Shown piece by piece: positions 1 to 12,062 of a stretch of 64,000 bases of DNA (the first letter of the stretch is position 1; each line of letters begins with the position of its first letter). The notes under the pieces were generated by a model, which was not told the origin of the DNA, searched no databases, and was given only the letters and a program-made list of their open reading frames with translations. The stretch covers positions 3,720,001 through 3,784,000 of the forward strand of contig JAYJMM010000116.1 of NCBI GenBank assembly GCA_037349105.1. The letters are read 5' to 3'. Source of the DNA: Limnomonas spitsbergensis. Its lineage: Eukaryota; Chlorophyta; Chlorophyceae; Chlamydomonadales. The translations under genes and the position numbers were made by a program.

Positions 1-769
1 CAAAACAACCAATTTGTTCCTCAAACAGCTGCATGCATTGCCTGCAACCTTATCCCCAATAACCATATTTTGTGCAGGTGATCTTGATAGGACGACAGCT
101 GTTTCGGATTGCAGATTGGGGTGCAGACACTGCCAGGGCCCACATGGAACATCCTTTGGTATCGTGCAGAAATCTTATGTAGACTGGACTGGTTTACGTC
201 TAGGGTTTAATGTGCCCTGCATAAACCCTGTTCCTCCTTTGATCTCATGCAGATGGAGAAGGGTTTAGGCACGGGATTCGGCATTAGCCCAACCCTATCT
301 CCTCCGACCCCCTGTAGACGGAACAAAATTTGGGCAACGCCTTTACCGCCTAAACCCTGTCCCGCCTGCATGAGATCATAGATTTGAACATTCCCAAGTC
401 CAACCCGTATCTCCCTCAACCTCCAGCAGACAGGACAAGGATTTATCTCCGACGCGCCAAATAAAGGCCGCCCCATTCCCTTCTTACAGAAACATCTTCC
501 ATGATGTCCAGAAGGCTCCCAAGCACCCCCCCCCTGATCTGTTGGAGGGGGCAGCACCTCCTCCCTTCCTTTGCGTTTCATTCTCCTGTTCAAGGCCAAC
601 CGTCCTACTCTGTGCGGTACCCTCACCTTGTCAACGATGATGTGCCACCCCCCAGCCTCCTGTTGGTGGGAACCCACCCCATTCCTCTTGTTCACCATCC
701 CATTCCTATTGGTGAGAACCCACCCCATTCCTCTTGTTCACCACACCGTCTACTGTGCGGTGTCCTCAC
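1..769 (-). other. Helicase intron 13 (left-edge intron), no exon found
   Basis: Downstream of the exon ending at 770 the next expected block is the rest of motif II plus the following residues (xHER...DFLL). I found no such coding block on the minus strand to position 1, so this is treated as intron. It contains short tandem duplications of a 'cccacc ccattcctcttgttcacca' type sequence and a decayed copy of the preceding exon end near 590-645. Confidence 0.6.
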
Positions 770-3700
770 CTCATCCACAATGATGTGTGACACCCCAGCC
801 AGCCAGGGATCACCCGCCAACCTCCTCAACAAGATACCTACATCAGAACCAGGGGCGAGGGTGTAAGCAGGAATCAACCAACAAGATTCATCACCTGTGT
901 TAAACAGGGGTCAGAAACCAGGCAGCAGCTGCTTGCAGCCCCCAGCCAGGCCCCCACCGTCCCCATATATTTGAAAGCAAGGGACCCGCACATGGCGCTA
1001 TGCTCGCGGAGCATGCCTAAAACAACAGTAATTATATACGAGTTCACTGACGGCCTGGCTCCGTCAGTGCACCCCTTGCTGTCATCCCCCGGCACCCGCC
1101 TGTGGTGCAGAAGGTGAGGCGTGTTGCCCTGTTGACGGTGGACTCCATTCGCACTTGGTAGGAGACGTGGCAGCCGTGGGCTTCTATACGCCTCTCACCC
1201 CTCTCAGCCGCCACCCTGATATAGGGCAGGGACAAGGGGGTGTGGGGGGGTGAGAGAGGGGCAAATCGTAATCTGCCTCTCATCCCTCTCAGCTGCCACC
1301 CTGATATAGGGCTGGGACAGGGGGGAGGGATGTGAGGGGCAAGGGGGCCTAATCCGCCTCTCACAGCTCTCAACTGCTACCTTCATGCGGACAGGCCGCA
1401 AGAGAGAGACAAAGGGGCAGTGGGAGAGGGATAAGGCGGCAGTGAGAAAGGAGCAGGGGGCAGTGAGGTCCCCGATTCAGATCCGCGGCATACCCTTGAT
1501 GCAAATTAAAGGCAGGCCACTCATGCGAATCAGCAGCATGCCACTCATGCAAATCAGCAGCATGCCACTCATGCAAAGTAGCAGCAAGTCCTTCAGGCAC
1601 ACAAACGGCATGCCCATCGGCACATCGGCGGCAGGCCCCGCATGCTTCTGCACGGCATGCCCAACCTCTCTGCAACTGATATTGCGGCGATCCTCCGCGG
1701 CTGCGTGCAGATGATGTTGGTGGCTGCAGCAGTGCCCATCTCCACAGCCTGCTCCAAGATGTATTGCGGCACCTGCGGGGGCGACACGGCGAAATGAGAT
1801 GACGCTATAAGCCAACACGTTGCAGGGCCCCAGAGCTAGGAGAAGGTGTGTCTCCTCCACATTGAGCACGAAATTATCGCCCATGCAAAGCACAAAGTCA
1901 CCTGCTCAGTCAGTTCGATAAATTGACGACCAGCTGTTGCTTTCACTGGCCCACATCATCTGCCTAGAAGCTTCCGAGAAGAATCTTGAGGATAAGATGA
2001 ACTAGACACAGGGTCAAGGCCAGGAGCAGCAGCATCATGCTTAAGCCTCTGCTTCAGATTATGCTAGGATTGTCACCGGAGGCGGTCTGGGGGCCCCCGG
2101 CTAGTTACAAGAGCGTCCGGGCAGCACCTCCCTGTACAGGAAAACCTGAAAACGGCAAACAGTTTCACCAGAGGTTACCCCAGGTACGCCTTAACACGTG
2201 CGTCATAAACTCGTAATTATCTGGGGCGCCTCCTGCCCTGGGTGCAGATGCGGCAGGGGGTGCAGGTGGGGCCTGCCCTGGGTGCTGATGTGGCAGGGGG
2301 GGTAGGTGGGGCCTGCCCTAGGTGCTGATGTGGCAGGGGGGGTAGGTGGGGCCTGTCCTAGGTGCTGATGTGGCAGGGGGGGGTAGGTGGGGCCTGTCCT
2401 GGGTGCTGATGTGGCAGGTGGGGTAGGTGGGGCCTGCCCTAGGTGCTGATGTGGCAGGTGGGGTAGGTGGGGCCTGTCCTAGGTGCTGATGTGGTAGAGG
2501 GTTTAGGTGGGGCCTGTCCTGGACGCTAATGTGTCAGAGAATGTAGGCAGGGTCCTGCCCTGGGTGCTAATTTGTCAAAGGGTGTAGGTGGGGTCTTGCC
2601 TGGGTCGTCTTCCCACATCCAGTGTCTCCGCAAACGATTATGACATCAGTTTCATGGAGCGCCTCGAGCAGCGGATCGCGCACCGCCACAATCGGCAGGC
2701 CCCCCCGCTTGCTCGCCATGGCCCGGCCCGCCTCGCTAGCGCGCCATGTCCGGTCCCGCTGCAGCATCTGCTCGCTCAGCCGCCGCGCCTCGTCCTCCCC
2801 GCGGGAAGGAGGCGCCCCGCCCGCTCCCTGCTCCCCGCTCGACACATCCCCCGGTCGCCGGGCAGCATCCCGCAGAGCAGAGGGCGCTGCCACATCCTCC
2901 CAGCTGTCCTGGCCTGCTGGGGGTGGGCCGCTGCGGGAGTTCGCACTGTTGCCGCCTGTTGCCTTGTCACTGCTGCTGCCAGCTACAGCCCGGGCGCCTG
3001 CAGCAGGCAGTCCCGAGGCTGACTTGCCAGCCAGGAGGCCCTGGACGAACTTGAGGCGCTCAGCCATCATCAGCTCTGTCTCCTGCTCAAGGTCTGGTCG
3101 CTGCTCGTCCCCGCTCTCCCACCTGCATGGGCAGGGGTTAAAGGGGTCAGGGGTCAGGGTTTAGGTTTGAGAATGCACAGCATTGGGACAAGTCTGGCAC
3201 CTGGAGGCGAAACAGCCTTACCTGACAAGTTGATACCCGCACATTTCTTTTGTTGAATAGCCGAGCTCGGAACTGCGGATGCAGGCTCCTCTTACAAGTG
3301 CCCAGTCAGGCTACAAAAGAATTGCTCAAGGTTGGCTGCCATGCACTGTGAAAGTCTGGTAACAACTGAAGGGTGCGACTCGATATGTGTGTTTAGGGGG
3401 GGGGGTCACCTTTGCCAGAGGCTCTGGAACTGAGGCGGCATGCTGGCGTGCAACGCTGGTTGGTCCGCACGGAGAAGCTCCCATAGGGCGCGGGTGGCGG
3501 CCTCATTTTGCGCCTCCTGGGAGGGGGAAAGGCAGGGCGCAGACTCAAGCAGTTGGGCAGTTGGGCAGTTGGGCAGGTGGGCAGGTGGGCACTCTGATTC
3601 AACAGGCGATTTTGGGGCTTGGAAATATGTGAGGCTTCCATTCTGGATTATGACACCCAGCTGGTGCTCTCAGCGCATGGAAATTCAGGTGGTAGGGCGT

Positions 3701-6700
3701 ATTGTTTATGGACCGTTTTCAGAGTAGGGCAATGGCAGGTAGTGACTGCCTGCCAGCCGTTTTTTTCCAGGCTGAAATACATAGAGTGCCTCGATTGGCG
3801 CGCGAAGCACCTTATTGGTCTATAAAGAACATCCATTGGAGGACCACAGGCAGGCATGTGGGTTAAATGCAAAGAGTTTTCATGGTTACACGCAGGCAGA
3901 TCGGAACCTGCATGCCACCAGAGCTTAAGATCCAATGGGGGGAAAGAGGGTGGGCGCCCTACCTGGATGCTGACAATGCTGGATCCATCTGGGGGGGTGA
4001 AGGTTCGCACTCCGAACAGGCCCTTCTTCTTATTCACGCCCCTGATCAGAGGTGGGTGGGGGCATCAAGGGAAAATGTAATGCATGCACAGTTGTGCAGA
4101 CAAACTGTCCAAGAGAGTGTGTCTCCTGGTATGAGATGAGCGGAACAGGATAACAAAGGGCGCCTATGGAGGTGGGGCTGCGGGTCACAGGTTTTTCATT
4201 TTCTCCTTCCGATGTAGAATGCGCCTAGGACAGTAACCCCAAAGCTACCAGCTGGTCCTGGCTTGACCCGAGCAGCTTGTTCAAAGCAGGTGAAGCTGTA
4301 AATACAAATGTGCCTTACGCTTTGCTGCGCGCATCGAGGAGGAGGAGGCAGTCCCTGCCATCTAGGAAATTGGGACCCCAGCCACCCTGGAGCCACATGA
4401 GCTGCAGGTACCGGTAACCATAAATGTACAGGCATGATAGGCATTTGAACAACAGATACGGTACTAAAAATAAGCCGCATCCCATGATAAGTTGACATAC
4501 GTGGAAAGCTTGCCACTTTTCGATTCATTTCGCCGGACAGGCTCGCACAGGGCCTCCCTCCGAGGGTATGATTCCAGATGCTTAGGACCTCACAACAAAA
4601 GCCAATCCTGAAGAATGAATAACCGGTTTGACTCACCTCGCCGGCCCCATATCGATGACGGCCGAGTAGCGCAGGCCCTCGCCCGTGCCTGCAGCCTCCT
4701 TCACGAGCCTCGGCTGAGCCCAGCCAGCTTTCTGGCAGTGCTGAGAGAGCAGTGCCAGCGGCTGCCGCTGCTCCACTGCCGGGGCCGCCTTGGCAGCCCG
4801 TCCGCCGGCCTTGGCAGCCTTGCCAGCCTTGGCACCCACGGACGCCGGGGGAGGGGCGCCGACCGGCGCCGACCTGTCGGCAGGGGCGCCGGCAGAGGGT
4901 AGGTCTGCCAGGCCAGAGTCTGCGCCGTCCCCAAAGAGGTCCAATTCAAAGGCCCAGAACTGATCCTCGTCCCTCTTAGCCGCCGGCTGGGCCGCCGCCG
5001 CCGCCGCACTGGCGAGCAGGCCGTCGCCGTCGCCGCCGCCGCCCGGGGCGCGCTGCTGCTCTTGCGGCTGCCTGCTGCCAAGCGGCGCAGCTTCTCCCTG
5101 GCCCGCCCCGCCGGTCGCTCCAGTGCCCTCGCTGCCCTCATCAAAAAGAGCCTCCTCATTTGGCTCCCATTCGTCCTCCTCGTCTAGCCAGGCGGGCTGA
5201 ACCACCGCAGCTCCGCCGCCGTCGTCGTCTTCCTCAACCGCCTCAGGCCTCTGCGGCCCGACAGGCCCATCCTCGTCAGCACCAGGTGCACCGGCATCAA
5301 ACTCCAAGGCCGGGTCCGCGAGATCAGATGCCGCACCACCTCCTGCAGTAGCAGCACTGATCTTCTGCGCAGGAACCGAAAAGTCTTGGGCTGTATCCAT
5401 ACCGACAGGCCGCTGTTGCTCCTGCTGAGGGGGCCGTTGCTGCTGTTGCTGCTGTTGCTGATGCTGCTGGTTGATGGCTACTGCGACAGCCTCGCTGAGT
5501 CCCATGCGTTCCATCTCGGTTTTTAAGTCCTTGATGAGCGTGCCTGCGTCCCTCTGCTTGCTTTTATCACCTGCAGAAAGAGCATCAGGGCATGCTTTCA
5601 GGGTATGCTTTCAGGGTATGCTTTCAGGGTATGCTTTCAGGGTATGCTTTCAGGGTGTGCTTTCAGGGTATGCTTTCAGGGTATGCTTTCAGGGTATGCT
5701 TTCAGGGTATGCTTTCAGGGTATGCTTCAGGGTATGCTTTCAGGGTATGCTTTCAGGGTATGCTTTCAGGGTATGCTTTCAGGGTATGCTTTCAGGGTAT
5801 GCTTTCAAGGGCATACTTTCAAGGGTATGCTTTCAGGGTATGCTTTCAAGGGTATGCTTTCAGGGCATGCTTTCAGGGTATGCTTTCAGGCCAGGGCATG
5901 CTTTCAGGCCAGGGCATGCGTTCAAACAAGGGCATTCAAACAAGGGCATGCTTTCAAGGGCAGGGGTGACTGAGAGGTTGTGTGCACGAGGAATGATCAG
6001 GAAGGCGTGCAAACGCTGTTACGGCTATCCCCAACAAGAAAAGGGACATGAATAAAAGGGACATGTTTAAAGGGAATAAACAGCGGGTTGGGGCAAATTG
6101 GAGCCACAGGCAGGCATATCCTAGGACAAAGGGCGCAACTGCCAGAGGCCGGCAGCCTGAGGTGCAAGTGCCTAGGCTCAATCCACACCAGACGTTTTGT
6201 TGAAGCATGGGCAGCCAAGATGCAACACCTTCTCCTTGCTTAACCGTATGCAGTTTGAAAGCTACCGGAAGTCGACTTGTCAGCGGGATCCAGAAGCATC
6301 AAACAGTCGGCGAAGCCTTTTTACAACGCTGGCCATGAAAGCGTGATGCAGGGGCCGAGGCCGACCGCCAGCGTTGCGAGTGGAAAGCACCACTGGCTTA
6401 CCTGAGGACTTTGCGAGTGCTGCGATGAAAAGCGCCACTGGCTTACCTGAGGACTTTGCCAGTGCTGCGCACATCTTGGCTCGAGCGTACTCCAACGAAA
6501 CCTGCTTCCTGCGCTCCTGCATAGCGTAATGGGATTGAAACAAGGGAGGAGGGCTAGGGACAAGTTTGCGACTCTTGTCTGAGAGCAGTGGCCCATCCCA
6601 ATCTACCTTTTATGGGGCGAAAAAGCTACAGTTAAACGACAGCAAGGCCTTCAGCCAGGGAAGCCTGGTGCAGCAAGCCCTGCCGCTGGGACCCTGGCCA

Positions 6701-9700
6701 TTAGGCGGTCAGGGTCTGGTCCCCATCAGCCCACATGTGTCTGCCTAGCAGCATGCCCAATACGTCTACTACCGGTATGCATAAAATGAACTCTATGAGA
6801 GCAATCTTGGACCTGCGGCATCCAAGCTCAAGCAGGAAGGCGCCCATCCCCGGACACAATGGTTCAGAACTCTTGCCTCAAGTAGGTCTGCCCGGCTGGC
6901 TGTCCATAAACTGAGGCCACCCTCTGCCGGCAGGTCCATACCGCGCTGCCCCACTAATTGATCGGCTACCTTGAGGTGGAGTGTAAAAAGTAAAAAGGGA
7001 AAAGTGAAAAGTAAAAAGTAAAGAGTAAAGAGTAGAAATGGAAAATATTCTCAGCTTATCCTGATGGGTCCTGACCGCACAGCCTAAATATTACACCTGA
7101 TATCACCCCTTAATATTACCCCTGATATTACCCCTGATATTACCCCTGATATTACCCCTGATATTACCCCTGATATTACCCCTGATATTACCCCTGATAT
7201 TACCCCTGATATTACCCCTGATATTACCCCTGATATTACCCCTGATATTACCCCTGATATTACCCCTGATATTACCCCTGATATTACCCCTGATATTACC
7301 CCTGATATCACCCCTGATATCACCCCTGATATTACCCCTGATATTACCCCTGATATTACCCCTGATATTACCCCTGATATTACCCCTGATATAACCCCTG
7401 ATATTACCCTTGATATTACCCCTGATATTACCCCTGATATTACCCCTGATATTACCCCTGATATTACCCCTGATATTACCCCTGATATTACCCTTGATAT
7501 CACCCCTGATATTACCCCTGATATTACCCCTGATATTACCCCTGATATTACCCCTGATATTACCCCTGATATTACCCCTGATATTACCCCTGATATTACC
7601 CCTGATATTACCCCTGATATTACCCCTGATATTACCCCTGATATTACCCCTGATATTACCCCTGATGTTACCCCTGATATTACCCCTGATATCACCCCTG
7701 ATATCACCCCTGATATTACCCCTGATATTACCCCTGATATTACCCCTGATATTACCCCTGATATTACCCCTGATATTACCCCTGATATAACCCCTGATAT
7801 TACCCTTGATATTACCCCTGATATTACCCCTGATATTACCCCTGATATTACCCCTGATATTACCCCTGATATTACCCCTGATATTACCCCTGATATTACC
7901 CCTGATATTACCCCTGATATTACCCCTGATATTACCCCTGATATTACCCCTGATATTACCCCTGATATTACCCCTGATATTACCCCTGATATTACCCCTG
8001 ATATTACCCCTGATATTACCCCTGATATTACCCCTGATATTACCCCTGATATTACCCCTGATATTACCCCTGATATTACCCCTGATATTACCCCTGATAT
8101 TACCCCTGATATTACCCCTGATATTACCCCTGATATAACCCCTGATATTACCCCTGATATTACCCCTGATATTACCCCTGATATTACCCCTGATATAACC
8201 CCTGATATTACCCTTGATATTACCCCTGATATTACCCCTGATATTACCCCTGATATTACCCCTGATATTACCCCTGATATTACCCCTGATATTACCCCTG
8301 ATATTACCCCTGATATTACCCCTGATATTACCCCTGATATTACCCCTGATATTACCCCTGATATTACCCCTGATATTACCCCTGATATTACCCCTGATAT
8401 TACCCTTGATATTACCCCTGATATTACCCCTGATATTACCCCTGATATTACCCTTGATATTACCCCTGATATTACCCCTGATATTACCCCTGATATTACC
8501 CCTGATATCACCCCTGATATTACCCCTGATATTACCCTTGATATTACCCCTGATATTACCCCTGATATTACCCCTGATATTACCCCTGATATTACCCCTG
8601 ATACTACCCCTGATATTACCCCTGATATTACCCCTGATATTACCCCTGATATTACCCCTGATATTACCCCTGATATTACCCTTGATATTACCCCTGATAT
8701 TACCCCTGATATTACCCCTGATATTACCCCTGATATTACCCCTGATATCACCCCTGATATTACCCCTGATATTACCGAGCACATTGGCCTGCCCTGCAAC
8801 CTCATCTCTGCTGGAGGATCCTTACCAAGGAGTCTCAGCCTCAGTCCCAGCCTTTCACAGCTCATACTGGCAGGTGCCACCAGCTCATCTCTTCTAGGAA
8901 TTTTAGCCTCGTCCATCCCACCAACACACCTCCTCGGGAAGCTTCCCTCGCTTCCGGTCAGCCTTGCGGCGCTGTACCTCACGAGGGTCCGCCCAGAGCT
9001 CCCAATCGTCCAGCTCTGCACTAGAGCTTGATCCCTGCAAGCAGAGGTGGCAGTGGTGGTAGTGGTGGCAGAGGTGGTATTGGCAGGGATGATTATGTTC
9101 AACCTACCAAACGTTTTGCACGTTTCACACACGCATCCACTGATCATGCTTCCCTCCTGCCAAAACCAAACAGGAATCCCCCCACTAAAAAAAACTTTTG
9201 TCCCCGTCTCAGTCCCTCTCCTGCAAGCAGGTGCACCGCCCACCCACCCACCCACACTCACTCACTCACCCATTCACCCACCCACCCACCCACACTCACT
9301 CACTCACCGAAAGCCTCTCAACGAAGCTTACTGTCGGAGTCGCTGTCACTCTCCTGCATGAAGTACAGATCCAAGCAGTTCCACACAACCTCACAACTTC
9401 ACACCTATTCACCCACAAAACGAGCCTCACTGTCCTCGCCGTCTCTCTCCTGCAAGTACTGCAGGATCCAAGCAGTTTCACGCATCTTCAAACCTTCAAA
9501 CCTGTCCACCCAATAGACCAACCTCACTCTCTTCACCGTCTCTCTCCTGCATGTCCTGCAGGATCCAAGCAGTGCCACACACCTCCACACCTATCCACAC
9601 ACACACACACCCACTTACCTCACTGTCTTCACTGTCTCTCTCCTGCATGAAGGACAGGATCCAAGCAGTTCCACACAACCTCACGCCTTCACACCTATCC

Positions 9701-11469
9701 ACCTACCCACCCACTAAACGAACGGACCTCACTATCTTCACCGTCTCTCTCCTGCATGTACTGCAGGATCCATGCCTTGCTTTTGGCCAGTGCAGGCTGC
9801 TCCTCCTCCTCCTCCTCCTCCTCCTCCGCGCCACCAGGCACCTGGCCTAAGCCGCTGGCACCAAAAGCAAAGCGATCAGACTCGTCATCACCTCCCGAGT
9901 TACCACTGCTGCTGCTGACATTCGTTGGCTCTCTTGGTCGATCCGTGGCTGCTGATAGCACTTTCACCTGAAGCACACCAGGGGGAGAGCATGTGACCAG
10001 TGACCCTGGGCGGGAGGATGCTACCCTGCTGACAGAACCTTGAGCTGGATCAAACCAGGGGGTTGGCGGCGATGCAACCAGCTGTCCACGGCGTGAGAAT
10101 GCTGACTCAGCAATCCTGACTGGCGCAATACGTGTATACATACAAATGGCACTCAACAGCCTTATCACAGGAACGAAATCCCTTGCCCTCTCCTGGTTTC
10201 CCAACTCACTTTTTCACCATATTTTCGAATGTCCGTCCAAATGTTTGCCCAAATCTTATCCAAATCATCTTCCCGTGCCCTACCTCCCCTCCCCTTCAAG
10301 TTGGGCTGGGGTTTCCAGGAGATTCCTCCTCTGATTCCTGAGGTTACCTGTGTCCCTAGCGGGGCAGCTCTCGAGGCAGAGGCAAACCTCCTCGGCAGCT
10401 CATCCGATGGAAGGTTTAAGCAAAGCCAGTCCAGGCTGCGCTTCAGGTTCGCGCGCCCCTGTGCAGCGGTGGATGCAGAGGGAACGGCAGGCGGTTCAAC
10501 AAGGCGCATAGCTGCCACTAGTTTTAAGGCAGTAATGGGGAATCAGGTGTGTGGCTGGTCTGGACTGGGCTGGTCTGGGGAATCAGGCCTGGGTCTAGGC
10601 TGGACAGGGCTGAACAAGTGAACCAGGGGTGTGGCTGGGCTGAGCTGGGCTGGGCTGCGTAGGGGAATCAGGTTTGGGTCTGGGCTGGGCAGGGTTGGGG
10701 AATCAAATGTCAGGCTGAGCTTTGGGTGCAGCCTGCACACCTGACCTCAATCCACGAGGGGAACTAGGAAATCATGGTACCATCAGCTTCTCAAAATTTA
10801 GATAATTTATATTAAAAATAATATTCAGTTTATTTAAGTTTGTATGGGTATCGATATATGTTAAAAAATGTTTGAATGAGATGGAATGTATGCCTTACCG
10901 GTGGGATTGCCGCCAAGACTGTTCGCACTTGGTTCTGCGTGAAGCCTGCAGCCAGGAGGTCATCGTACAGCTTGGCGTACTGCTTGAGGGCCTGCTTGCT
11001 CCCAGCTGAGTCCGCGTGGACCTCGGAGGAACCAAAGTCCTGCATCACCCATGCATGCACATTCTTCGCTTCGCTTCGCTTGTGTGTCGGACAGATTTGT
11101 GTGACACGTGTCGCGATGAAGCTGCGTCGTGCGCGTTCACTCGGCAGCGCCTTTATCTTTGATTGATACACCACAAAGGCACATACATGTAGATACCCCT
11201 GTCATGACGATGACGATCTGATTCGCTTATTTGCATGGGCAGAATGGATGAAAATCTGCTTGGGCAGCATGGGTGGCCCCCACCATGCAAACACGCAGGG
11301 GAGGGTATCGGCTCTGCTAGCCCACAGGAGGAGGCATTTCACTCCCTGGCCACACCTTCAAGAGCTCCTTGAGTTCGGCCTCAGTCTCATTTGACAGGCT
11401 GATCACTTTCTTCTGAGTGACCACTGCCGAGGGAGCCGAAGGCTGCTGAGATCGTTTCTTTGGAGCCAT
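1..11469 (-). CDS. DHX29: DHX29/DHX57-like DExH-box ATP-dependent RNA helicase, 5' portion (gene continues past the left edge)
   Basis: Minus-strand gene assembled from 13 exons whose phases agree at every join: 11356-11469 (ATG at 11469), 10899-11039, 10348-10458, 9728-9967, 8930-9034, 6447-6516, 4637-5570, 3963-4041, 3410-3516, 2600-3122, 1666-1772, 1100-1215 and 770-837, about 905 codons. The N-terminal half has a UBA-like block (LYDDLLAAGFTQNQVR), then LDWLCLNLPSDELPRRF, an acidic linker with nine Glu, DDWELWADPREVQRRK, and a polyQ/acidic region in the 934-nt exon. A dsRBD-like block follows (PLALLSQHCQKAGW ... EAQNEAATRALWELL). The helicase core shows motif I GDTGCGKTTQ (about residues 799-808), motif Ia TQPRRIAAISVAER, YQVRMES, FCTTGILLRRL and the start of motif II (HIIVDE, about 900-905). 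This order matches the family that unwinds structured RNA; DHX29 assists 48S scanning on the ribosome. DHX57-type proteins share the N-terminal blocks, so the orthologue is less certain than the family. The HA2/OB C-terminal part lies outside the window. Confidence 0.92.
590..805 (-). repeat. Duplicated 3' exon end plus donor (helicase exon 13)
   Basis: The genuine exon end around 770-800 reads HIIVDE|GTGAGGACACCGCACAG. A diverged copy near 596-640 reads HIIVDK|GTGAGGGTACCGCACAG, about 150 bp further into the intron. Coding bases, donor and intron flank are all copied, so this is a tandem duplication across the splice site rather than chance similarity. Confidence 0.75.
1173..1395 (-). repeat. 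Triplicated acceptor plus exon start (helicase exon 12)
   Basis: The exon at 1100-1215 begins after ATATCAG with VAAERGERRI. Two further copies lie upstream in the intron, near 1278-1316 (VAAERDERQI after ATATCAG) and 1352-1386 (VAVESCERRI). Each copy preserves the coding reading and the first two keep the AG acceptor. Confidence 0.8.
1486..1590. repeat. Short tandem repeat, about 24-27 bp units
   Basis: Repeats of a unit containing GCCACTCATGCAAATCAGCA, about four to five copies, inside helicase intron 11. Confidence 0.7.
2222..2600. repeat. About 40-bp tandem array in helicase intron 10
   Basis: Nine to ten imperfect units, each containing GGTGCTGATGTGGCAGGGG on the plus strand. On the gene strand each unit restarts with a sequence like the exon-10 donor (CCCAG followed by GCAAGACC or GGCAGGACC), so the array may have grown from the splice junction at 2600. 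Confidence 0.75.
5586..5955. repeat. 13-bp tandem array in helicase intron 6
   Basis: About 25-28 copies of a 13-bp unit (TATGCTTTCAGGG), decaying towards 5950. All three plus frames stay open because the unit has no stop in any frame, which creates spurious ORFs of 120-190 codons. The array lies between the exons starting at 5570 and ending at 6447. Confidence 0.9.
6375..6480 (-). repeat. Duplicated exon end plus donor (helicase exon 6)
   Basis: The exon-6 end (ALAKSSG split by GTAAGC at 6447/6446) is followed 51 bp later by a second copy reading ALAKSSG with an identical GTAAGCCAGTGG donor. Both donors look usable; the first one is in phase with the exon starting at 5570, and because the offset (51 bp) is divisible by three the second would add 17 residues in frame. 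Confidence 0.8.
7088..8776. repeat. 12-bp satellite, about 140 copies, in helicase intron 5
   Basis: Unit CCTGATATTACC repeated almost without interruption for about 1.68 kb. Sparse point variants occur (TATCACC, TATAACC, ACCCTTG, TGTTACC, TACTACC). It sits in the intron between the exons at 8930-9034 and 6447-6516. Because 12 is a multiple of three, two minus frames stay open (ISGV and NIRG repeats); these are not genes. Confidence 0.95.
9325..9790 (-). repeat. Five tandem copies of exon end plus donor (helicase exon 4)
   Basis: The genuine exon end at 9728 encodes AWILQYMQERDGEDSE. Four degenerate copies follow in the intron (about 9619-9668, 9525-9572, 9425-9475, 9329-9382) encoding AWILSFMQERDSEDSE, AWILQDMQERDGEESE, AWILQYLQERDGEDSE and a frame-broken version. 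The donor after the genuine copy is GTCCGT, weaker than GTAAGT in the second copy. Confidence 0.85.
10540..10735. repeat. GGCTGGGCTG-rich degenerate tandem repeat in helicase intron 2
   Basis: Three to four imperfect units combine a GGCTGGGCTGAGCTGGGCTG-like stretch with GGGGAATCAGG. An AT-rich segment (about 10,790-10,880) follows before the exon at 10,899. Confidence 0.65.
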
Positions 11470-12062
11470 TTTCCCCAGGTCCTTCAACAAGAGGCTGCCA
11501 CCATCTTATTTCGGTCGAGGCTGCTGCTTATAAACACACTGCAGCAAGACAATGCGCGTAGATGGTACATGCCCGCGCCCGTAGGGTTGTCCTTAAGCCA
11601 CGAACCACGAGTGTGATAAGTGTGAACCACAGGCAAGCGACAATGTTGACGTGTGTCGTGGCTTTGCCGAACGCTGGCGTCGTGATGAAGTGACGGTTGC
11701 ACGACCTGTATTAAGCATGTGAGCTATGCGATGTGTGTCGGGGTTCACACTTATCGGTCCAAGGGGTATATCACTCTCCTACTCTCACTCTATGCTCCGA
11801 CACGCGCACTTTGCAGGTCGAGATTCCCCACGTGCCCGGTACATAAGGTGTGTGTGAACCCTACGCAGCCCCTGTCTCTGTGTCGTCAGCCGTCGTGCAC
11901 GCCAGCTTATTAATCTCATCCAGCTGGAAAGATGCCTTTCTTCCTTCCCGCCTAATACCGGCACTGTGAGGGCTAACTAGCTCAGCAGCAACAAGGCCGT
12001 TCCTGAATCGAAAAACGGCGTTAGAAGGCGTATAGGCGATACCCCCGCCTCTGAGACACGCA
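11470..12062. promoter_or_regulatory. Divergent intergenic region between helicase and P-protein genes
   Basis: 593 bp separate the two divergent start codons (11469 minus, 12063 plus). On the minus strand TTTATAAG at 11534-11527 lies about 58 nt upstream of the helicase ATG, a reasonable TATA-like position. No convincing TATA element was seen for the plus-strand gene. A bidirectional promoter is inferred, not shown. Confidence 0.4.

Noticed and set aside
5471..6055. Plus-strand frames of 120-190 codons (GYAFRVCFQGML repeats)
   Set aside because: 13-bp array open in all three plus frames; intronic.
7084..9261. 725- and 559-codon minus frames (ISGV and NIRG repeats)
   Set aside because: Product of the stop-free 12-bp satellite in an intron; the only true coding part is the exon 8930-9034, which uses another frame.
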